A stretch of 19,993 nucleotides of DNA from an uncultured Clostridia bacterium. GTDB lineage: Bacteria > Bacillota > Clostridia > Christensenellales > Aristaeellaceae. The notes below the pieces were generated by a model. That model had not been told where the DNA came from and ran no database searches. It worked only from the letters and a program-made list of their open reading frames with translations. The stretch is from positions 1 through 19,993 of the forward strand of contig CAKUFG010000035.1 of NCBI GenBank assembly GCA_934647235.1, in the 5' to 3' direction. Position 1 is the first letter of the stretch, and each line of letters starts with the position of its first letter. This document shows positions 6,824 to 12,917 of the stretch, in pieces. A program made the translations under genes and the position numbers.

Positions 6824-9397
6824 ATGCGCCGCTTTATCAAGCGTTTTTTGCCTACGCTGCTTTGCACGCTGCTGATTGCCCAGGGCGCGCTGGCTTACAC
6901 CACCCTGCGCCCCGGCGATAAGGGCGCGGATGTGCTGCGCATGCAGCAGGCGCTGTCCGCGCTGGGCTATAATGTCACGTGCGACGGCTCCTTCGGCACG
7001 CAGACGTACACCGCCGTCTATACCTTTCAGAACGATTACGGCCTGAAGGTGGACGGCAAGGCCGGCGATCAGACGCTGACCAAGCTGTACGAATTGTACA
7101 ACAGCATGTCCACCAATCCCGGCGGCAGCCAGGATAACCCCGGCACGCAGACCGAAACCGCCGCGGTGTACTGCGCCAACGGCGGCAGCCTGAACGTGCG
7201 CCGAGGCCCCGGCACCGGCTATGACGCCTTCTATCAAATCCCCAACGGCGCAACGGTGAACGTGCTGGAGCGCGGCAGCAAGTGGTGCCAGATCAGCTAC
7301 GATTCCGTTGTGACCGGCTATGTGATGACCTCCTTCCTGCGCTTCAGCGATGATACGCCCGTCGTATCGCCCTCGCCCGATACCAGCATGGAAACGGCCT
7401 ATGTTTCCTGCGCGGACGGCGGCAGCCTGAACCTGCGCGAGCGCGCTGTCTCGGGCGCAAAGATCCTCACCCGTGTGCCCAACGGCACGCAGCTGCGCGT
7501 GACCCGCGTCAACAATAAGTGGTGCTATACCACCTATAACGGCCAGTCGGGCTATGTGATGAGCAGCTTCCTGTATTTCACCACCGCCACCGTCACACCC
7601 ACCCCCGTGCCGGTGATTACCCCCACGCCTGTGCCCACGGACAGCAATGCGCTCATCGCCCGCGTGCAGCCCGCCAACGGCGGCAGCCTGAACCTGCGCC
7701 AGCGCCCGGTCTCTGCCAATAACGTGATTGCGCAGATTCCCTACGGCACGGTGCTCAGCGTCACCCGCGTTGACACTACCTGGTGCCTGACCAGCTATAA
7801 CGGCAAGACCGGCTATGTGATGAGCAAGTTCCTCACCTTCGACGGCGGCACGGTCACGCCCACGGCTACCCCCGCGCCCAGCGTGAACCCCGGCCCCGAG
7901 CGGCTGAGCGGCTATGTGTACTGCTCCAATGGCAAAAAGCTGAACCTGCGCTCCGGCCCCGGCCTGACCTACGACGTGCTGTTCCAGATTCCCAACGGCG
8001 CGGCCGTCACCGTCACCCAGCGCCTTACCGGCTGGTACTGCGTATCCTATGAAAGCTATACCGGCTTTGTCAACAGCGATTACATCGTGCTCAGCGGCGG
8101 CGCGCCCACCGTGCCCTCCGTGGCCACGCCCACGCCCGCGCCCTCCAGCGACAGCACCATCCATTACGGCGAGCTGCGCTATGCCACGGTCAATACGGTG
8201 AACAACTCCCTGAACGTGCGCAAGGTTCCCGGCGGCCGGCAGATCGGCTCCTTCCAGAAGGGCAGCCGCGTGGTGGTATCGCAGATCCTCACCGTGGACG
8301 GCGTGGAATGGTGCGCGGCCTATCAGGGCAGCGTCAGCGGCTATGTGCAGCGCCAGTACCTGGTGCTGGATGCGCGCGTGACCCCCGCTCCCACCACGCC
8401 CGACACCGCCTACGACACCTCCATCCTGGTGCGCAACCTCAAGCTCAACAGCACCGGCGCGGATGTGCGCCTGGTGCAGACCCGCCTGGTGGAGCTCAAG
8501 TATCTCTCTTCTGCCAACGGCACCTACGACTCCGCCACGCAGACGGCGGTGAAGCGCTTCCAGCAGCTGCACGGCCTGAGCCAGGATGGCGTGGCCGGCC
8601 CCAATACGTTCAGCCTGCTGTTCTCCTCCACGGCGCTGCCCTACAGCACCGAGGCCTCCAACTATACCAGCTATCTGATCGACTACAACGAGCCGGTCAA
8701 CGAGGTGCGCACCAAGGCCATTCAGCGCGCGCAGCTGGCGCTGGCCAACCTGAACTACAACGTGGCGACTGACGGCAAATTCAATGAGGCCATGCACGAC
8801 GCGCTGGTTGCCTTCCAGCTGCGCAACGGCATTTCGGCCACGGGCGTGCTGGATGCGGCCACCCAGGTGCGCCTGTACTCCGGCAAGGCCAACGACGCGG
8901 CCACCGCGCCGCGCGAGTATCTGGCCGACAACGCGGGCTACACGGCCAATCCGCCCAAGGCCAGCGATGTAAAGCTGCTGCACTGGTACAACACGGTCAA
9001 GCCCATGATGAACAGCGGCACGGCCTTTACGGTATACGATCCTGACAGCGGCCTATCCTGGAAGCTGCAGGTGCTCTCGCCTGGCCGTCACTGCGACAGC
9101 CAGCCCGTCACCCTGCAGGATACGCTGATCATGCAGAAGGCCTTTGACGGCAAGAGCAGCTGGACCATGCACATCGTTTATGTGCAGCTGCCCAACGGCA
9201 CCTGGTGCATGGCCGGCATGCACAACCGTCCGCATCAGAGCAACGGCATCCTGGCCAACGGCTTCGGCGGCCATTTGTGCGTGCACTTCCTGCGCGATAT
9301 GTCCGAAACGCAGGAGAAAGACCCCGTGACCGGCGTGCAGTATCAGAACCTGCTGCGCGAGGCCTGGTACAACCTGACCGGCGAAAAAATCAACTAA
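6824..9397 (+). CDS. Secreted cell-wall protein: peptidoglycan-binding and SH3 domains with a Cys/His C-terminal domain
   Basis: This 857-residue exported protein starts at ATG 6824, after AAGGGGGT; an ATG ten codons earlier lacks a ribosome binding site. Layout: signal peptide (1-25, ending 'QGALA'); PG_binding_1 domain (about 28-92, 'LRPGDKGADVLRMQQALSAL'); five SH3b domains (about 113-173, 194-252, 280-339, 364-423, 453-515), several with 'GSLNLR' and a conserved Trp-Cys; Pro/Thr linkers; two more PG_binding_1 domains (about 535-604 and 626-687); and a C-terminal domain (about 716-857). That last domain has 'MHNRPH' (799-804) and 'GGHLCVHF' (815-822). The Cys819/His pattern recalls the His-Gly-Cys motif of L,D-transpeptidases, but this is only a resemblance. 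The protein very likely binds and perhaps modifies peptidoglycan outside the cell. It is monocistronic, with its own promoter and terminator. Confidence 0.92.
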   Translation: MRRFIKRFLPTLLCTLLIAQGALAYTTLRPGDKGADVLRMQQALSALGYNVTCDGSFGTQTYTAVYTFQNDYGLKVDGKAGDQTLTKLYELYNSMSTNPGGSQDNPGTQTETAAVYCANGGSLNVRRGPGTGYDAFYQIPNGATVNVLERGSKWCQISYDSVVTGYVMTSFLRFSDDTPVVSPSPDTSMETAYVSCADGGSLNLRERAVSGAKILTRVPNGTQLRVTRVNNKWCYTTYNGQSGYVMSSFLYFTTATVTPTPVPVITPTPVPTDSNALIARVQPANGGSLNLRQRPVSANNVIAQIPYGTVLSVTRVDTTWCLTSYNGKTGYVMSKFLTFDGGTVTPTATPAPSVNPGPERLSGYVYCSNGKKLNLRSGPGLTYDVLFQIPNGAAVTVTQRLTGWYCVSYESYTGFVNSDYIVLSGGAPTVPSVATPTPAPSSDSTIHYGELRYATVNTVNNSLNVRKVPGGRQIGSFQKGSRVVVSQILTVDGVEWCAAYQGSVSGYVQRQYLVLDARVTPAPTTPDTAYDTSILVRNLKLNSTGADVRLVQTRLVELKYLSSANGTYDSATQTAVKRFQQLHGLSQDGVAGPNTFSLLFSSTALPYSTEASNYTSYLIDYNEPVNEVRTKAIQRAQLALANLNYNVATDGKFNEAMHDALVAFQLRNGISATGVLDAATQVRLYSGKANDAATAPREYLADNAGYTANPPKASDVKLLHWYNTVKPMMNSGTAFTVYDPDSGLSWKLQVLSPGRHCDSQPVTLQDTLIMQKAFDGKSSWTMHIVYVQLPNGTWCMAGMHNRPHQSNGILANGFGGHLCVHFLRDMSETQEKDPVTGVQYQNLLREAWYNLTGEKIN

Positions 9398-9418
9398 ATA
9401 GAGAATTGCACAAACAAG

Positions 9419-9455
9419 CGCGCCCCCTTCATGCAGAAGGGGGCGCGTGCGTTTA
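9419..9455 (+). terminator. Terminator hairpin after the SH3/peptidoglycan-binding gene
   Basis: A perfect 12-base-pair stem (CGCGCCCCCTTC / GAAGGGGGCGCG, 9419-9430 with 9436-9447) with loop ATGCA begins 22 bases after the stop. The tract that follows (TGCGTTTA) is a poor T-run, but the stem is very stable. Confidence 0.75.
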
Positions 9456-9464
9456 CGGGAGAAG

Positions 9465-9714
9465 GAACGGGGGTACGGGGGAGGTACGGGGGGGAGGTAC
9501 GGTACTTTCTTGAGTCAAGAAAGTACCAAAGAACCGGCTTCTGACGTGAAAGCTGCTGGTTTTAAGCTGGAAGGCGGCACTGCCGCCCCGCCCCCGTGGC
9601 AGGTGAAAGCCTGAACCGCCCGGATGAAAGCAGGCTTTCCTCCGGTCGCTTCCTGCTTTCCCCTTCGGTCGTGCTTCGCACGCCCTGCGCCGATTGCATC
9701 GGCGTGCCACGGGG
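9465..9714. repeat. Structured intergenic element: G-rich tract, 27-base palindrome and nested hairpins
   Basis: This is part of the 632-base gene-free convergent spacer 9398-10029. It begins with G-runs of five, five and seven separated by short TAC/AGGTAC spacers (9469-9494), enough for a predicted G-quadruplex on the plus strand. Next is a perfect 27-base palindrome (9501-9527, arms GGTACTTTCTTGA / TCAAGAAAGTACC around one G). Further on, CCCCGTGGCA (9592-9601) and TGCCACGGGG (9705-9714) form a 10-base inverted repeat that encloses GAAAGCCTG/CAGGCTTTC, CGTGC/GCACG and CGCCGAT/ATCGGCG stems. The short minus-strand frames here look like chance. I believe it is a dispersed non-coding repeat, but that needs a genome comparison. 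Confidence 0.6.
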
Positions 9715-9773
9715 TCAATAGCTGGGTACAAGGATCATGCGCGACAGTTAACGTTTGCTGTGGATACACCCAC

Positions 9774-9935
9774 CAAAAGCCTTCTCCTTGAGGAGAAGGT
9801 GGGCGGCTTTAGCCGCTCGGATGAGGTGTAGCCGCCGCAGCGGCGTTGTTCTATATAGTTTTGCTAACGGCTGCTTTGCAGCCTACACCTCACCACCGCC
9901 TATGGCGGAGCCTCTCCTCAAGGAGAAGCCTTTCG
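9774..9935. repeat. Inverted pair of a short dispersed repeat (hairpin plus GGATGAGG)
   Basis: The left copy reads, on the plus strand, CCTTCTCC-TTGA-GGAGAAGG (9780-9799), a second hairpin GCGGCT/AGCCGC (9803-9816), then GGATGAGGTGTAG (9819-9831). The right copy is the same design on the minus strand: GGCTTCTCC-TTGA-GGAGAGG (9930-9911), hairpin CCGCC/GGCGG (9896-9908), then GGTGAGGTGTAGG (9894-9882). Between them are CGCCG/CGGCG and GGCTGC/GCAGCC hairpins and an AT-rich core. A related single copy occurs at 17311-17370. No reading frame is convincing. The rest of the spacer to 10029 holds only a weak terminator. Confidence 0.75.
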
Positions 9936-9995
9936 GCCATTGCGTCAATGCGGCAGTGTACTTCTCAAGCGCGATAAGAGCGCGACAATAAAAGC

Positions 9996-10014
9996 CTTTT
10001 CACAGATGGAAAAG
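9996..10014 (-). terminator. Weak terminator after the glycosyltransferase gene
   Basis: On the minus strand CTTTTC (10014-10009) pairs with GAAAAG (10001-9996) around a seven-base loop and is followed by GCTTTTATTG. The stem is only six base pairs and AT-rich, but the position just after the stop codon and the T-rich tail fit. Confidence 0.45.
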
Positions 10015-10029
10015 ATACCGACAGACTGA

Positions 10030-11301
10030 TTATTTAAGCATCTCGCGTACCTGCTCGCTCAGCTCGCGCAGGCGAGTGACGGCTTCCAGCGCGTCGGACA
10101 GGAAGGGGAAAACATCCCGCCGGGGGCGGGCCGCGCCGTTTGGGCGTTCGGTCAGGACTTCGCTGTAGCGCTTTTCGGCCAGGCGCACCGCATCCTCCCA
10201 GGAGATATAGATGCGCTCCTGTGCGGTCTGGCCGATGCGGTGGATTTCATCCAGATGCGCGCACGCCCACAGAGCCTGCGCACACAGGCTCTGGGCGTTT
10301 TCATCCATCAGCAGGCCGGTTTGGCCGTGATCGATGCCCTCGGCCGCGCAGCTGCCGCGCACCAACAGGGCGGGCAGGGCGCAGGCGGCCGCCTCGCGCA
10401 CCACAATGCCGTTGGTATCAAAGGTGGAAGGGAACAGGAACAGATCGGCCCGGCTGTAATAGGCGCGCAGCAGCTCGCGGTCGCGCACCGCGCCGGCGAA
10501 AACGCAGTCCTCCCACAGGCCGTTTTCGCGGGCCAATGCCTGGATATCCGCCATGTCCGTGCCTTCGCCCACAAACAGCATGGTAAAGCGCGCGCCCTGG
10601 GCCTTGGCCTGTGCCAGGCCATCCAGGATCAGCCGGATGCCCTTGTACCAGCGCATGCGGCCGATGAAGAGGAAGACGGGGCGATCCTGCGGCAGATGAT
10701 GACGCTGGGTAATGGCGGCAATTTCAGCCTCCGTCGCGCGGCCGCGGGGGAAATCCACGCCGTTTTCCATCACGCGGTATTCGCCCTGAAAGCCCAGCGA
10801 GCGCAGGTTTTCGCCCGCGCCGTGGCTGACCGTCCACACCTCGTCGCAGGCTTCGATGTTGCGCACCATGGCTGTAATCAGCTGGTTCTGCAATAGCTCG
10901 CCCTTCAGCGCCGTGCGGATGTCGATGTCAAACTTGGTATGATAGGTAAAAATCACCGGAGCGTCCGTGCTTTCGCGCGCCGTGCGCGCCAGCAGGGTGG
11001 AGGCCACCGGGCAGTGCGTGTGCAGGATATCGGGGTGAAAATCATCAATGGCCGATACCGCCCGCGCGCTGAAGGGATAGCCCGCGCGGTAGCCCACAAG
11101 CTTGGTGGTGTTCACGCTGGCATAGCGCAGCACGGGGTAGGGATAATCATCGGTCACGCCGGGATATTCGGGGGTGGCGACGATGACGGGATAGCCATCG
11201 TCGTGCAGAATACGGGCATAGTTTGTTACCACATTGGCTACGCCGTCAATCGTCGGCGGGAAGGAATCGTTCAAAAGCGCAATGCGGGGCTGATCCGCCA
11301 T
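10030..11301 (-). CDS. Glycosyltransferase family 4 (GT-B fold), likely lipid or surface-glycan glycosyltransferase
   Basis: The 423-residue protein starts at ATG 11301, which follows AAAGGAGGGAG; longer in-frame starts would run back through the upstream gene. It has the two-lobed GT4 pattern: N-terminal 'FPPTIDGVANVV' (14-25) and 'DILHTHCP' (91-98), then 'VMENGVDF' (177-184), 'FIGRMRWYKG' (212-221), 'LFVGEGTD' (242-249) and 'LFLFPSTFDTNGIVVREA' (287-304). The usual E-x7-E sugar-nucleotide motif is here D295-x7-E303, a conservative change. The closest types are the diacylglycerol and mannosyl transferases of the PimB/1,2-diacylglycerol 3-glucosyltransferase group, acting at the inner membrane face. 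It follows the histidine phosphatase gene by 14 bases on the same strand and is probably co-transcribed with it. Donor and acceptor cannot be assigned. Confidence 0.88.
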   Translation of the reverse strand: MADQPRIALLNDSFPPTIDGVANVVTNYARILHDDGYPVIVATPEYPGVTDDYPYPVLRYASVNTTKLVGYRAGYPFSARAVSAIDDFHPDILHTHCPVASTLLARTARESTDAPVIFTYHTKFDIDIRTALKGELLQNQLITAMVRNIEACDEVWTVSHGAGENLRSLGFQGEYRVMENGVDFPRGRATEAEIAAITQRHHLPQDRPVFLFIGRMRWYKGIRLILDGLAQAKAQGARFTMLFVGEGTDMADIQALARENGLWEDCVFAGAVRDRELLRAYYSRADLFLFPSTFDTNGIVVREAAACALPALLVRGSCAAEGIDHGQTGLLMDENAQSLCAQALWACAHLDEIHRIGQTAQERIYISWEDAVRLAEKRYSEVLTERPNGAARPRRDVFPFLSDALEAVTRLRELSEQVREMLK

Positions 11302-11315
11302 GGGGTCTCCCTCCT

Positions 11316-11957
11316 TTATACATTGTCGGGCAGGGCGGTTTTCAAATCGTCCAGAAAGGCGTTTTCGCCAATCAGGGTCAGCTTGTATCGTCCCTCCTCC
11401 GCCTGCGCGGAGGTGACGGAGGCGTTGGGCACAAAGGGCGTATCGCGCATATCCAGCGCCGTGCCGCCCTGCCAGCGGCATTGCAGCGCGCGCACGGGCG
11501 TGGCATGGGTGAAAAACGCGATGGTCTGGCCGGGATGCGCGGCCACGGCGCGCGATACCGCCGCCTGCACGCGATCAAACAGATGCGCCACGCTTTCACC
11601 CTGCGGGCAGGTGCAGCGGCCGATATCGTGCCGCCAGCAATCGTATAGCTGGGCGTAATCCTGCTCAATCTGCGCAAAGGGCATGCGCTCCCAAAGGCCG
11701 GCGCTGATCTCGCGCAGATCGGGCTCCGGCTGGATGGGCAGGCCGAAGGCCGCCGCCGTCGGCTGGGCGGTTTGCATGGCGCGCATCAGGTCGCTGGCGT
11801 AAATCGCATCGATCCTGAAATTCTTTTGCAGATAAGCTGCTGTACGGCGCGCCTGCTCCTGCCCCAGGGGGGACAGGGGCACATCGTAATGTCCGGTAAA
11901 CACCTGCGTAACGTTGGTAACGCTTTGCCCGTGGCGGATCAGAATCACCGTGGTCAT
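11316..11957 (-). CDS. Histidine phosphatase family protein (phosphoglycerate mutase-like)
   Basis: The 213-residue protein belongs to the two-histidine phosphatase superfamily. The catalytic set is visible: 'LIRHGQS' at 6-12 with His9, Arg59 in 'SDLMRAMQTA', Glu83 in 'LREISAGLWE', and His151 in 'AFFTHATPVRAL'. Such proteins act as phosphomonoesterases in the cytoplasm (alpha-ribazole phosphatase, sugar-phosphate or broad-specificity types), and the substrate cannot be told from motifs. The ATG at 11957 follows AGGAG at a spacing of ten. The gene is first in a two-gene unit with the GT4 gene, which might hint at a sugar phosphate, but that is only context. Length is normal for the family. Confidence 0.9.
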   Translation of the reverse strand: MTTVILIRHGQSVTNVTQVFTGHYDVPLSPLGQEQARRTAAYLQKNFRIDAIYASDLMRAMQTAQPTAAAFGLPIQPEPDLREISAGLWERMPFAQIEQDYAQLYDCWRHDIGRCTCPQGESVAHLFDRVQAAVSRAVAAHPGQTIAFFTHATPVRALQCRWQGGTALDMRDTPFVPNASVTSAQAEEGRYKLTLIGENAFLDDLKTALPDNV

Positions 11958-11986
11958 CGTGCCAGCTCCTGCTGTGTGATGACAAT

Positions 11987-12015
11987 ATTTTAATGGGCTG
12001 GAAAAGTTTTGTCAA
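11987..12015 (-). promoter_or_regulatory. Promoter of the phosphatase-glycosyltransferase operon
   Basis: On the minus strand TTGACA (12015-12010) and TAAAAT (11992-11987) are 17 bases apart, 30 bases upstream of the start codon. No TTGTAA hexamer lies upstream of it in the same orientation. Confidence 0.85.
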
Positions 12016-12073
12016 TGCAACTTTCGGGCGGATATCGGGCGCGCGGCGCAATTGTAAAACCCGCGCGGGCGGC

Positions 12074-12102
12074 TTGCAATGAGCCGCTGCCGGGGGTATA
12101 CT
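12074..12102 (+). promoter_or_regulatory. Promoter of the small secreted protein gene
   Basis: TTGCAA (12074-12079) and TATACT (12097-12102) are 17 bases apart. TTGTAA (12052-12057) lies 16 bases upstream of the -35 box. The region is shared with the divergent phosphatase promoter. Confidence 0.75.
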
Positions 12103-12130
12103 GCATATATCCGCAAAAGGAGGTTTGCCT

Positions 12131-12862
12131 ATGAAAAGGCTGTTGTGTTTTGTAATTTGTTTGTCGATGTCCTTGTCTGTCTGCCTGTCCGGCCAGGCGG
12201 AGGAGGCGGATATCGCCGCCGCCCGGCTGGCGGCCTATCGCACGGCGCTGGAAATGCTGTATCAGCAGCATCGCTACCCCAACGGCGAGGAGGCCGATCT
12301 GGCGGCGGTGGAGGGCCAGCCGGAGGACAACGCCTTTGCCCTGTGCGATGTGGACGGCGACGGGCAGGACGAGCTGATTTTCCATCTTCCTGCGACGGGT
12401 GCTGTGGCCTCGCACACTGAAAATGTGTATCGCTACGATTCCGAAACGGGCGCGCTGGCGGAGGAGCTGATCGAGTACCCCGCCGTCACCTACTATGCCA
12501 ACGGCTATGCCGCAGCACAGTGGTCGCACAATCAGGGGCTGAGCGACGATGACTTCTGGCCCTACAATCTGTACGTCTACAGCGCGGAGACGCAGGCCTA
12601 CGAGCTGGTGGCCAGCGTGGACGCCTGGGCCAGGGCGCGCTCCCTGCAGCACTGGGCCTTTGATTTTTCCTATCCCGATCAGATCGACGCGGAGGGCGCG
12701 GGCAGCGTGTATCTTGTTACGCCCAGGGGCGGCGACACGGACGTGCTGAGCCAGACGGACTACCGCGCCTGGCTGGCTGCCTTCGGCCTGACCGAGCCCA
12801 TCGCGGTGGCGTATCTGCCCCTGACGGCGGAGAACATCGCGGCGATAGGCGCTGAAGAATAA
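12131..12862 (+). CDS. Secreted protein of unknown function with a DxDGDG calcium-loop-like motif
   Basis: The 243-residue product starts at ATG 12131, seven bases after AAAAGGAGG; a TTG two codons earlier is too close to the ribosome binding site. It has a signal peptide (MKRLLCFVICLSMSLSVCLS, cleavage probably near 'GQAEE'). The Cys at 18 is not in a good lipobox because Val precedes it, so a lipoprotein is unlikely. After a helix-rich stretch comes 'LCDVDGDGQDELIF' (71-84), the Asp-rich loop common in VCBS/FG-GAP-like and other uncharacterised clostridial exported proteins, where it can bind calcium. The remainder looks like an alpha/beta domain rich in Tyr and Trp. Convergent with the Cys-rich protein gene, it is a single-gene unit with a strong terminator. 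I do not recognise a named family. Confidence 0.82.
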   Translation: MKRLLCFVICLSMSLSVCLSGQAEEADIAAARLAAYRTALEMLYQQHRYPNGEEADLAAVEGQPEDNAFALCDVDGDGQDELIFHLPATGAVASHTENVYRYDSETGALAEELIEYPAVTYYANGYAAAQWSHNQGLSDDDFWPYNLYVYSAETQAYELVASVDAWARARSLQHWAFDFSYPDQIDAEGAGSVYLVTPRGGDTDVLSQTDYRAWLAAFGLTEPIAVAYLPLTAENIAAIGAEE

Positions 12863-12867
12863 AACAT

Positions 12868-12909
12868 CCCCCGCTCATTGTCTGCCTGGACAGGAGCGGG
12901 GGGCTTTTT
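12868..12909. terminator. Terminator shared by two convergent genes
   Basis: CCCCCGCTC (12868-12876) pairs with GAGCGGGGG (12894-12902), with an inner TGTC/GGACA pairing in the loop, and is followed on the plus strand by GCTTTTT. Read on the minus strand, the same stem is followed by ATGTTTTATT, so it may also stop transcription of the gene that ends at 12918. Confidence 0.85.
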
Positions 12910-12917
12910 ATGCGTTT

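Noticed and set aside
6803..8983. A 726-codon minus-strand frame opposite the SH3/PGB gene
   Set aside because: The composition (Ala, Gly, His, Gln) and lack of any domain or ribosome binding site mark it as an antisense shadow of a real gene.
9453..9769. Two overlapping minus-strand frames of 84 and 92 codons in the convergent spacer
   Set aside because: They run through palindromes and nested hairpins, lack ribosome binding sites and show no protein-like pattern, so the region is treated as non-coding repeat.
9774..9935. CRISPR array
   Set aside because: There are only two copies, in opposite orientations and with no regular spacers or cas genes.
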